From the NCBI GenBank assembly GCA_001896555.1, contig MPOS01000025.1, positions 1-64,000 of the forward strand: a stretch of DNA of 64,000 nt, given 5' to 3'. Positions 16,382 to 23,772 of this stretch are shown here, one piece after another. Position numbers and translations under genes: made by a program. The stretch's first letter is position 1. Each line of letters opens with the position of its first letter. Below the pieces are notes generated by a model. The model ran no database searches. It was not told the DNA's origin and was given only the letters and a program-made list of their open reading frames with translations. The DNA is from Candidatus Phosphitivorax anaerolimi (GTDB lineage Bacteria > Desulfobacterota > Desulfomonilia > UBA1062).

Positions 16382-16479
16382 ACCATATCGGGAGCGGGTT
16401 CACATTTCAGGAAAGATCGACGGATATTGCGGGACTGACACATGTCGCCAGAATGACTGAATACGGAGATAGGGCATGA
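16378..16479 (+). CDS. 33-residue micro-ORF bridging HgdB-like and HgdA-like genes
   Basis: The ~95-bp gap between the two subunit genes is filled exactly by this frame. It starts at ATG 16378 overlapping the preceding TGA, with GAGAGGATCGC upstream as a ribosome site, and ends at TGA 16477-16479 overlapping the ATG at 16476. It encodes MNHIGSGFTFQERSTDIAG and 14 more residues. A double ATGA junction is unlikely by chance and would keep translation coupled. Whether the peptide itself has a function is unknown. Confidence 0.45.
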   Translation: MNHIGSGFTFQERSTDIAGLTHVARMTEYGDRA

Positions 16480-17906
16480 AACGGGAAACCAGGGAATACC
16501 ACTACGACTGGAACATATGGAGCATCATCGAAAACGCATCCAGAACCGGTGACGGCACCAGGAAGGAATACGACACCCTGCTTAAGCTCATACCCCATTT
16601 CCGGGATTCCCTGGATGCGGTCATCCGATGGGGCGAGCCCGGGACCCTGCTCCTGAAACTTCTGGCCCAGTGTCTCAATGCCGTCCTCACCGCCCATGAG
16701 CAGGGGAAAAAGGTGGCGCTCACGACCTTCTGCTTCGCGCCCCCTATCCTCCATGCCTTCGATGTAGTGCCCCTGGTGCTGGAGCCCATGACCGTGCTCG
16801 GCACCTTCATCTTGCAGCGGGGCACGGGTGAATACCTCGATTACTGCTGCGAGGTCGGCTTTACCGAGACCTCGTGCTCATCCCAGCGGGGGGCCCTGGG
16901 CGCATACCTGGCCGGGCTGGGCGTGAGGCCGGATTTCATCATCTGCGACTCGCCCGGGATCTGCGACACCAATGCCAATTCCTATGCATTCGCCTCGGCC
17001 TACCTGGATATCCCCTTCTACCAGCTCAACTATCCGCCCTTTCTAACCGGCGAACGGGCAAGCGCCTATCACCGGCAGGATTTCAGGGGCCTCATCTCCT
17101 TCCTGGAAGAGCAGACCGGACATACGCTCGACATGGACAGGTTGAGGCAGATCACCGCGGAGATTCGAAGGCAGTCAGAGCTCATAACCGAAATCAACGA
17201 GCTCCAGAGGATCGTGCCGTCTCCCGTGCCCGGCATCTTCAACCTCTTTCTTTATTCGGGCAATTTTCTCATGGGCGGCACCCCAGGCTTCACAGACCTG
17301 CTCGAATCCATGCTGAAATATATCAGGGGAAGGGCCGCTCAAGGGCTGGCAGGGACACGCTCAGGAAAGGAGCGTGCGCGAGGATTCTTCTCATACATCG
17401 ATCACTACACCACGGACTTGCGGTTCTGGACCTTTCTTGAAAACCGTGACATCTCGCACCTGGGGTGCATCCTGAGCACCTTCTGGCAGGAGGATGCACC
17501 CTACAGCATGGAGCATCCAGATGCCGTCTACCGGGTCGAAGACGGCGATCTGGATGCCATGATCGATTCACTGGCCATGCAGGTATCCCGGATGCCCATG
17601 ATCAAATCGATCCGGGGGCCGTATGACGCCCCGCACATGTGGCTGGATGACACCCTGACCATGACCAGGCTCCTCAGGGCGGACTTTGTGGCCTACTTCG
17701 GCACCATCGGGTGCCGGAACACCTGGGGCATGGTCAAGCCCTATGCCCGGGACCTCGAACGCGCGGGCATCCCCGCGCTCATCCTGTATGCGGACGCCTT
17801 CGACGACCGAGTGCAATCTTGGGATGCGGTCATCGACAAGATGCAAGAGTTCTTGAGTCTGAGAAAGATCGGCACGGGGCGCCCAGCCCGACGCCCCTGG
17901 AGGTAG
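16476..17906 (+). CDS. 2-hydroxyacyl-CoA dehydratase / benzoyl-CoA reductase family, HgdA-like subunit 1
   Basis: A 476-residue long subunit; HgdA-type proteins are close to this length. Conserved Cys-bearing segments are TTFCFAPPILHAFDVVP (Cys86), ETSCSSQRGALGA (Cys134) and ICDSPGICDTNAN (Cys157, Cys163). The C-terminal IGCRNTWGMVKPYARDLE (Cys413) is followed by an ADAFDDR motif that fits the family's final Rossmann-like domain. It should pair with the HgdB-like subunit to form the cluster-bearing catalytic unit. A second copy lies at 18151. The two share about two thirds of residues by eye, including all the Cys above, so they may be alternative or co-assembled partners. It is cytosolic, with no signal. 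Confidence 0.87.
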   Translation: MKRETREYHYDWNIWSIIENASRTGDGTRKEYDTLLKLIPHFRDSLDAVIRWGEPGTLLLKLLAQCLNAVLTAHEQGKKVALTTFCFAPPILHAFDVVPLVLEPMTVLGTFILQRGTGEYLDYCCEVGFTETSCSSQRGALGAYLAGLGVRPDFIICDSPGICDTNANSYAFASAYLDIPFYQLNYPPFLTGERASAYHRQDFRGLISFLEEQTGHTLDMDRLRQITAEIRRQSELITEINELQRIVPSPVPGIFNLFLYSGNFLMGGTPGFTDLLESMLKYIRGRAAQGLAGTRSGKERARGFFSYIDHYTTDLRFWTFLENRDISHLGCILSTFWQEDAPYSMEHPDAVYRVEDGDLDAMIDSLAMQVSRMPMIKSIRGPYDAPHMWLDDTLTMTRLLRADFVAYFGTIGCRNTWGMVKPYARDLERAGIPALILYADAFDDRVQSWDAVIDKMQEFLSLRKIGTGRPARRPWR

Positions 17907-17908
17907 GT

Positions 17909-18139
17909 ATGGAGAACGAAAAGATCGCCATGGAGGTCCTGAGAGACATCGCAATGGACCCGGGCCGGGTCCTGGTCGAGCGGCAGCGGGCAATCGACGC
18001 CCTGACACTGTTCCGAGAGTCGGCAATCCCTGTGCTCCAGCACATCGAGCGCAAGACCGACATGGACGTGCTGAGGCAGCGTTCGAGCCTCTATCTGAGC
18101 CGGATCAGAGAAGGCGCGGTCGTTACCATGACCCTGTAG
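17909..18139 (+). CDS. 76-residue small protein between the two HgdA-like genes
   Basis: A short helical protein beginning MENEKIAMEVLRDIAMDPGR, with GGAGGTAGGT before the ATG and only 2 bp after the previous stop. It is acidic at the N-terminus, with a regular heptad-like pattern (ALTLFRESAIPVLQHIERKT) suggestive of two or three helices. There are no cysteines and no membrane segment. Its tight placement between the two large subunit genes suggests a small accessory or assembly subunit; this is inferred from position only. No family was recognised. Confidence 0.65.
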   Translation: MENEKIAMEVLRDIAMDPGRVLVERQRAIDALTLFRESAIPVLQHIERKTDMDVLRQRSSLYLSRIREGAVVTMTL

Positions 18140-18150
18140 GGAACGGGACC

Positions 18151-19554
18151 ATGAAGAGGGAGACACGCGAATACCGTTTCGACTGGATGATATGGAGCAT
18201 ACTGCACCATGCAGCCATGAGCACAGGCGGAACCAGAAAGGAATACGAACGCCTCCTCGATCTCGTGCCGCACTTCCGGGATGTTCTGGACTCGTTCATC
18301 AGACACGGGGAGCCGGGCAGGCTATTCCTGAAGCTCATCGCCGAGTATGCCGGCATGTGTATCACAGCCCGGGAGCGCGGAAAAAAGGTGGCGCTCACCA
18401 CCTTCTGCATGGCAACGCCCCTGCTCTTTGCCTTCGATGTGGTACCGATCATGCTTGAGGCATGGACCGTGCTCGGCACCATCGTTCTCAGACGGGGCAC
18501 GGCCGAATACCTCGACTACTGCAGCGAGGTGGGCTTCACCGAGACATCCTGCTCGGCCCAGCGGGGAGCGCTGGGCGCCCTTCTGGCCGGCCTGGCCGTA
18601 AGGCCGGGTTTCATTGTCTGCGACTCGCCCGGCATCTGCGATACCAACGCCAACTCATTCTCCTTCACCTCGGCATACTTGGATATCCCGTTTTTTCAGC
18701 TCGACTACCCGCCCTCCATCATGGACGAGCGGGCAACCGGCTACCAGAAAAAGGACTTCCGCGAGCTGATCGTGTTTCTGGAGGCGCACACCGGCACTAC
18801 CCTGGATGAAAACACACTCCGGGAAGTGCTGGATGAGGTGAGGCTCCAGGACGGGCTCGCCTCGGAGCTCATCGACCTCATGAGGCTTAAGCCCTCTCCG
18901 GTGCCCGGGCTGTTCGACATCATGCTCTATGGCGGCAGGTTCATGATGAACGGCAAAAAGATCTACACCGAGCTCCTGCGCTCCATGCTGAGGACCGCTC
19001 AGGCCAATGCCGCGGCAGGGATATCCGGCACCACCTCGAAGCGCGAACGTGCACGGGGCCTCTTCTGCTACATCGACCACTATACCACCGACGCCCGCTT
19101 CTGGAAGTGGATGGACGAGCAGGACATCAGCCACCTGGGCTCCATCCTCTTCACCTTCTGGCACTCGGATGCGCCCTATGCCAGGGAACGTCCCGGCGAG
19201 GCATATCACATCGACTCTTCAAGCATGGAGGCCATGGTCGACACTCTTGCGGCCCAGATGTCACGGATGCCCATGATCAAGCAGATCAGGGGGCCCTACG
19301 ATGCCCCTGGCATGTGGCTCGACGATCTTCTGGGAGCTGTCAGGCTCCTGAAGCCGGATTTCGTTGCCTATATCGGAAGCATGGGGTGCCGGAACAGCTG
19401 GGGGGTGAACAAGCTGCTCGCCCGGGACCTGGAGCGTGAAGGCGTGCCTGCAGTCATCCTCTTTGCCGATGCCTTCGACGACCGGGTCCAGTCATGGGAA
19501 AGCGTCATCGACAAGATGGATGAATTTCTGCAACTCAGGAGGATAGGGATATGA
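18151..19554 (+). CDS. 2-hydroxyacyl-CoA dehydratase / benzoyl-CoA reductase family, HgdA-like subunit 2
   Basis: A 467-residue paralogue of the protein at 16476, aligned without gaps over the first 180 residues. Cys86 (TTFCMATPLLFAFDVVP), Cys124, Cys134 (ETSCSAQRGALGA), Cys157 and Cys163 (VCDSPGICDTNAN) are all kept, as are the C-terminal GCRNSWG and ADAFDDRVQSW. One difference is that the first copy has Cys124-Cys125 in tandem, while this one has Cys-Ser. It starts 11 bp after the small gene and overlaps the activase gene as ATGA. Both long subunits look functional, giving two long subunits per short subunit gene. Confidence 0.87.
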   Translation: MKRETREYRFDWMIWSILHHAAMSTGGTRKEYERLLDLVPHFRDVLDSFIRHGEPGRLFLKLIAEYAGMCITARERGKKVALTTFCMATPLLFAFDVVPIMLEAWTVLGTIVLRRGTAEYLDYCSEVGFTETSCSAQRGALGALLAGLAVRPGFIVCDSPGICDTNANSFSFTSAYLDIPFFQLDYPPSIMDERATGYQKKDFRELIVFLEAHTGTTLDENTLREVLDEVRLQDGLASELIDLMRLKPSPVPGLFDIMLYGGRFMMNGKKIYTELLRSMLRTAQANAAAGISGTTSKRERARGLFCYIDHYTTDARFWKWMDEQDISHLGSILFTFWHSDAPYARERPGEAYHIDSSSMEAMVDTLAAQMSRMPMIKQIRGPYDAPGMWLDDLLGAVRLLKPDFVAYIGSMGCRNSWGVNKLLARDLEREGVPAVILFADAFDDRVQSWESVIDKMDEFLQLRRIGI

Positions 19555-20339
19555 TCGTGGCAGGATGTGACGTGGGCTCGCTCACCAGCAAGGCCGTAAT
19601 CCTCAACGACAAGACCATGCTTTCCCATGCGGTGGTGCGCTCGTCGTTCAGGCCCGGCGACTCGGCGCGCGCGGTCATGGACCAGGCGCTGGATGTTGCC
19701 GGCCTGAAGATGGACGAGGTCCGGTACTGTGTGGGCACCGGCTATGGAAGAGAGAAAATCCCGTTCGTGAACAAGGTCTACTCCGAGATCGCCTGTCATG
19801 CACGGGGAGCAAGGCATCTCATGCCCTCGGTGCGCACGGTGATCGACATTGGGGGCCAGGACTGCAAGGCAATCCGCCTCGACGATTCGGGCGCGGTGGT
19901 GAAGTTCGTCACCAACGACAAGTGCGCCGCAGGCACGGGGCGGTTCCTCGACGTCATGGCAAGACTGCTGGGCGTGAACCTGGACGAGCTGGGCAGTCTT
20001 TCCGCACAGGCCCAGGCCCCCCTGTCACTGGCATCCACCTGCACGGTCTGGGCACAGGCCGAGGTGATCCATCACCTGAACGAGAACACGCCCATTGCCG
20101 ACATCGCCGCAGCCGTGAATCAGGCCATGGCCGGAAGGGTGGCCATCCTGGCCCGGAGTGTAGGGATCGATCGCGAGGTCTGCATGACCGGCGGCGTGGC
20201 AAAAAACACGGGCGTGCTGACCTACCTGGAAAAACTTCTTGATGTAAAGATAAGGAGGCTCCGCATCGATCCGCAGATTGTGGGCGCCCTGGGTGCTGCC
20301 TTTTATGCCTGGAGAGAATACAGGAGGTGCGCCGGATGA
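19551..20339 (+). CDS. ATP-dependent activase, HgdC/BcrD-like (copy 1)
   Basis: A 262-residue ASKHA-fold ATPase; HgdC is about 260 residues. The phosphate-1 loop is GCDVGSLTSKAVIL and the second is VIDIGGQDCKAIRL. The two bridging-cluster cysteines are present: Cys125 in NDKCAAGTGRFLD and Cys164 in LASTCTVWAQAEVI. In the family a homodimer holds one [4Fe-4S] between such cysteines and uses two ATP to push an electron onto the dehydratase or reductase. The C-terminal part has MTGGVAKNTGV and the DPQIVGALGAA helix. It overlaps its neighbours as ATGA on both sides. Confidence 0.92.
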   Translation: MIVAGCDVGSLTSKAVILNDKTMLSHAVVRSSFRPGDSARAVMDQALDVAGLKMDEVRYCVGTGYGREKIPFVNKVYSEIACHARGARHLMPSVRTVIDIGGQDCKAIRLDDSGAVVKFVTNDKCAAGTGRFLDVMARLLGVNLDELGSLSAQAQAPLSLASTCTVWAQAEVIHHLNENTPIADIAAAVNQAMAGRVAILARSVGIDREVCMTGGVAKNTGVLTYLEKLLDVKIRRLRIDPQIVGALGAAFYAWREYRRCAG

Positions 20340-21127
20340 TCGTAGCAGGATGTGACATCGGTTCTTTGAGCGCCAAGGCGGTCGTGATCGAAGACGGCAG
20401 TATCATCGCCTCTCACGTGATCAGGGCCAGGCCCCTTCCCCGGGACTCCGCCCGGGAGGTCATGGGAGAGGTCATGCGCTCCATAGGCCTTTCTCCCGAT
20501 TCCCTGGACTACTGCGTGAGCACGGGTTACGGAAGGAACAGCGTCGAGTGGGCCGACTCGGTTGAGTCCGAGATTGCCTGCCATGCCAAGGGGGCTTGGA
20601 AGATCGTTCCGGACGCCCGGATGGTCATCGACATCGGGGGCCAGGACGCCAAAGCCGTACGATTCGATGACCAGGGCAACGTGGTCCGCTACGTGTACAA
20701 CGACAAGTGCGCCTCGGGCACGGGCAGATTCCTCGAGATCATGGCGGAGGCCCTCGATGTGAGACTCGAGGATATGGGCGCGATCGCGGCCCGGGCGCAG
20801 AATCCCGTGACGCTGTCCAACCAGTGTGTAGTGTTCGCCGAGACCGAGATCATCTCGCTGATCAACGAAGGCCGTGACATCAGCGACATCATCAGCGGCC
20901 TGCACACGGCCATGGCGAGCCGGGTGGCGTCGCTGGCCCGGAGCATCGAGCTGGCCGAGTCCGTCACCATGAGCGGGGGCGTGGCAAAGAACCCGGGCAT
21001 GTTCGCCGCGCTCCAGGAGGCCCTTCAGGTGAAGATCAGGCCCATGGCGATCGATCCGCAGATCGTGGGCGCCCTGGGCGCGGCCGTGATCGCCATGGAA
21101 AAGGCCGGGGGAAACGGTGGTGCCTGA
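20336..21127 (+). CDS. ATP-dependent activase, HgdC/BcrD-like (copy 2)
   Basis: A 263-residue paralogue of the preceding activase, with GCDIGSLSAKAVVIEDG, VIDIGGQDAKAVRF, Cys125 in NDKCASGTGRFLE and Cys164 in LSNQCVVFAETEII, so both cluster ligands fall at the same positions as in copy 1. I start at the ATG at 20336 (ATGA overlap, AGGAGGTGCGCCGG upstream) rather than the GTG at 20327. Two intact activases could form a heterodimer, like BcrA/BcrD of class I benzoyl-CoA reductase, or each serve one of the two HgdA-like subunits. Confidence 0.92.
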   Translation: MIVAGCDIGSLSAKAVVIEDGSIIASHVIRARPLPRDSAREVMGEVMRSIGLSPDSLDYCVSTGYGRNSVEWADSVESEIACHAKGAWKIVPDARMVIDIGGQDAKAVRFDDQGNVVRYVYNDKCASGTGRFLEIMAEALDVRLEDMGAIAARAQNPVTLSNQCVVFAETEIISLINEGRDISDIISGLHTAMASRVASLARSIELAESVTMSGGVAKNPGMFAALQEALQVKIRPMAIDPQIVGALGAAVIAMEKAGGNGGA

Positions 21128-21881
21128 GATGGAGCTCTTTCCGTCCCATATCCTGCGAATCCGGGAGTTCCTGGAGAGCATACCGGACAGAAAAATCTTC
21201 CGGGCCCGCTTGTCCCGTTCGTGGCCTGAAGGGGGCGGGAAAGACGTGGTGCTCATGGGCGACGTAGGGGTCGAGCTCGGAAGCCCGGAGACCGAGTCGT
21301 GCTCGGTTCTCCTGTGGACCGGAGACGCCTCCCTCGTCAGGGACGGGGTCGTGAGCCTCATCGGCCCGGACCTCGCGGAGGCGAGGCAGAAGAGCATGGC
21401 CTTCGGAAAAATCGTGCTCCTGCACGTGGAGGGCTTCACCGAAGAGAACACCTTCCACCGCTACCGCGAGATGGAGCAGATGCGCTTTCTCCTCGACCTC
21501 AAGGGATACATGCTCAGGGCCACGTCGCAGTATCAGAGGGAGTGGTGCCGGGTGAGCAGGGATGCGCTCGAGAAGGGCTTCTGCCTTTCGATCCTCGGGT
21601 CGTCCCTCATGCGGGTATTCCGTGAGCTCGACTATTGCAAGGGCATGGAGATCGTCTTCATCACCGAAGACAGGGATACCATACGGAAAGTCAGGGAGAT
21701 GACCCGGGACACGTCCAGGATCATCGCTGCCATGAACAAGATGGCCGATGAAATGAGCTTTGACTGTGACGAGTGCGATTACCGGGATGTGTGCAATGAC
21801 GCGGACTACCTGAAAAAGATGCGCACGGTCTATCGCAGAAAGGCAACGGGAGAGGAACCATGGGAGAAACACGAATCATAG
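21117..21881 (+). CDS. protein resembling the middle domain of acetyl-CoA synthase (AcsB), without the A-cluster domain
   Basis: A 254-residue cytosolic protein. From memory of AcsB, its middle domain can be aligned along most of the length: a GPD-containing strand (SLIGPDLAEAR), a stretch of conserved spacing through the HRYREMEQMRF region, WCRVSRDALEKGF matching WLRVSKDAVAKGF, and VFITEDRDTIRKVREM matching the TIFTDEAKVKEYMEVA region. The AcsB cluster motif begins YSCVLC; here the equivalent place reads CDECDYRDVC (Cys217, 220, 226). The protein then ends, so the nickel-iron A-cluster domain is absent. It uses GTG at 21117 (GGGGG upstream; 21120 is also possible). It is followed immediately by a CooC-like gene. 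The homology is moderately sure; function unknown. Confidence 0.6.
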   Translation: MVPEMELFPSHILRIREFLESIPDRKIFRARLSRSWPEGGGKDVVLMGDVGVELGSPETESCSVLLWTGDASLVRDGVVSLIGPDLAEARQKSMAFGKIVLLHVEGFTEENTFHRYREMEQMRFLLDLKGYMLRATSQYQREWCRVSRDALEKGFCLSILGSSLMRVFRELDYCKGMEIVFITEDRDTIRKVREMTRDTSRIIAAMNKMADEMSFDCDECDYRDVCNDADYLKKMRTVYRRKATGEEPWEKHES

Positions 21882-22621
21882 CGCTGTGCGGCAAGGGGGG
21901 AGTGGGCAAGACATCGGTGTCTTCCCTGCTGCTCAGGCATCTGGCCCTCGCAAAGGGGAAGAAGGTTCTGGCCATAGATGCCGACCCGTGCGCGGGCCTG
22001 GCCGGCTCCCTTGGCATCCGGGTGAAGAAGAGCGTTGACGACATCCGCAGGGACCTCGTCGCCGCAATCGGAAAAGGACGAAGCGCGGGCGCTCCCGAGA
22101 CCCTGCGCATGCTCGACTACGAGATCTTCGACGCCCTGTCCGAGGCAGAGGGCTTCGCCCTGCTCTCCATCGGCAGGCCCGAGGACGAGGGCTGCTTCTG
22201 CCGGGTGAACTCGCTGCTCAAGGACATCATACAGGACCTCGCGGCGGGCTTCGATTACGTGCTCATCGACGGCGAGGCCGGAATCGAGCAGATCAACCGG
22301 CGGGTCATGAAACGGGTGGACCACCTGATCATCATATCCGACACCTCGGCAAAGGGGGTGAACGTGGCCGGTACCATCGCCCGGGTGGCCCGGGAAAACC
22401 GCGCTGTGGACTACCGGACCATGGGCCTCGTGCTCAACCGGGTCAGGAATGAAGACGAGGCCCGCGCCATCGCCGCACAGGTGAGCCTGGAAATGTACGC
22501 ATGGATCCCCGAGGACGAGTCGATCCGTGAGCTCGACTTCCAGGGCAGGCCATTGCTGGGCATGCCCGAGGATTCACCGGCGAACCTGGTGGTGCAGAAG
22601 CTGTGCAAAAGGCTTGCCTGA
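21860..22621 (+). CDS. CooC/AcsF-like P-loop ATPase (metallocluster maturation)
   Basis: A 253-residue SIMIBI-class ATPase. The deviant Walker A is CGKGGVGKTS (residues 10-19), the AIDADPCAGLAG segment matches the CooC switch region, DYVLIDGEAGIEQ is the Walker B and switch II region, and Cys112-Phe-Cys114 forms a CXC motif at the same residue numbers as I recall for CooC1 of Carboxydothermus. CooC proteins insert nickel into CO dehydrogenase or acetyl-CoA synthase. No CODH gene exists in the window, so the client may be the ACS-like protein or the HgdA/B-like enzymes. It overlaps the previous gene by 22 bp, has a GGGAGAGGAACC ribosome site, and is the last gene of the operon. Confidence 0.87.
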   Translation: MGETRIIALCGKGGVGKTSVSSLLLRHLALAKGKKVLAIDADPCAGLAGSLGIRVKKSVDDIRRDLVAAIGKGRSAGAPETLRMLDYEIFDALSEAEGFALLSIGRPEDEGCFCRVNSLLKDIIQDLAAGFDYVLIDGEAGIEQINRRVMKRVDHLIIISDTSAKGVNVAGTIARVARENRAVDYRTMGLVLNRVRNEDEARAIAAQVSLEMYAWIPEDESIRELDFQGRPLLGMPEDSPANLVVQKLCKRLA

Positions 22622-22751
22622 GGCATACCGCTCCCGGGACGGGTGAACAGCGTCAACCTTCCTTGCGCTCGAGCCTGTTTTTCATCTTCTTTTCTCGCTC
22701 GCCGGCCCATAGGCGATACTTCACATTCATCAGTTCCCGAATCCTTGTTTG

Positions 22752-22780
22752 TTGACTTTGGGATATCGCTCAATTATAAT
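22752..22780 (+). promoter_or_regulatory. sigma-70 promoter for the LysR gene
   Basis: TTGACT (22752-22757), a 17-bp spacer and a perfect TATAAT (22775-22780) lie about 80 bp before the LysR start. This is the best-looking sigma-70 promoter in the window. Confidence 0.7.
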
Positions 22781-22862
22781 GGCATACCAATGGAACCCTT
22801 TTGGTTTTCGCATCAGCCTGATATGACATGGCCCTAAGAAAGGGCGGGAATATGGACACCAT

Positions 22863-23741
22863 ATGAATATCCATCAGCTCAAGAGCTTTTACGTACTGGC
22901 GCAAAAGGGAAGCTACAGTCTGACTGCTGAGACACTCTACATTACACAGCCTGCGGTAAGCGTTCATATCAAGGCTCTTGAAGAGTTCTTCGGTGTGGTC
23001 CTGTTTGAGAAGGTTGCAAAAAAATTCGTTCTCACCGAAGCAGGGCACACCCTCTATCAGTATGCCGAGAGGATCTTCAAGCTCATCAACGAGACAGAGC
23101 GGACCATCAGGGAATTCAATCTGCTCGAGCGTGGCAGCGTCCACCTGGGCGCCAGCAGCAATATCGGCGTGTACATGCTCCCTTCGATTCTGGGCGAATT
23201 CAAGACGAGATACCCCAAGATCCATGTCGACGTGACCATCGGGGTCACCAGGGTCATTGAGCAGAAGATCCTGAATTACGAGGTGGATGTCGGGGTGGTG
23301 GAGGCCCAGATCAAGAGTCCGGAGGTATTCCGCGAGCCCTGGAAAAAAGAGCGCCTCGTCCTGATAACCTCGCCCAGGCACCCCTGGGCGGCGCTGGGAA
23401 AAATTACGCCGGCGCAGATGAAGGAAGGTCAGTTCGTGGTCGGAGAGAGCGGGTCGGGCACGGGCTACGTGGTCTCCCAGAAGCTCCCGTCGGTTGCGGC
23501 CGAATTCAATGAGTTCCTGCGCCTGGGCAGTACCGAGGCGGTGAAAAGGGCGGTCGCGGAGAACCTCGGTATCTCCATCGTGGGAGAGAGCACGGTTTCC
23601 CGCGAGATCGAGATGGGCATCCTGTCCCGGGTCGATATCGCCGGGGTCGAGCTCATCAAGGAGCTCAGCATCGTCTTCCGGAAAGAGAAGCTCCTCACCC
23701 CGGCTCATAAGGAGATGATCAGGTTCATCAGTGAAAAATAA
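22863..23741 (+). CDS. LysR family transcriptional regulator
   Basis: A 292-residue LysR protein. The winged helix-turn-helix occupies residues 1-60 (SFYVLAQKGSYSLTAETLYI, TQPAVSVHIKALEEFFG), then comes a linker helix and a periplasmic-binding-protein-like effector domain (GASSNIGVYMLPSILGEF, VDVGVVEAQIKS, VGESGSGTGYVVSQKL). The layout resembles the CysB/CbbR-type regulators. It has its own strong promoter at 22752-22780 and overlaps the next frame at its end, so it is probably cotranscribed with the downstream hydroxyacid dehydrogenase gene. The ligand is unknown. Confidence 0.92.
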   Translation: MNIHQLKSFYVLAQKGSYSLTAETLYITQPAVSVHIKALEEFFGVVLFEKVAKKFVLTEAGHTLYQYAERIFKLINETERTIREFNLLERGSVHLGASSNIGVYMLPSILGEFKTRYPKIHVDVTIGVTRVIEQKILNYEVDVGVVEAQIKSPEVFREPWKKERLVLITSPRHPWAALGKITPAQMKEGQFVVGESGSGTGYVVSQKLPSVAAEFNEFLRLGSTEAVKRAVAENLGISIVGESTVSREIEMGILSRVDIAGVELIKELSIVFRKEKLLTPAHKEMIRFISEK

Positions 23742-23772
23742 CCTTTCCCCGAAAGAAAGGCGGGCAGATGGT

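Noticed and set aside
20303-21872. Overlapping minus-strand frames of 278 and 382 codons opposite the activase and ACS-like genes
   Set aside because: They are shadows of well-supported plus-strand genes in GC-rich DNA, with no recognisable protein features.
21860-22621. NifH or MinD/ParA identity for the P-loop ATPase
   Set aside because: The CXC at residues 112-114 and the AIDADPCAGL segment fit CooC better; there is no NifH cluster Cys pattern and no MinD membrane helix.
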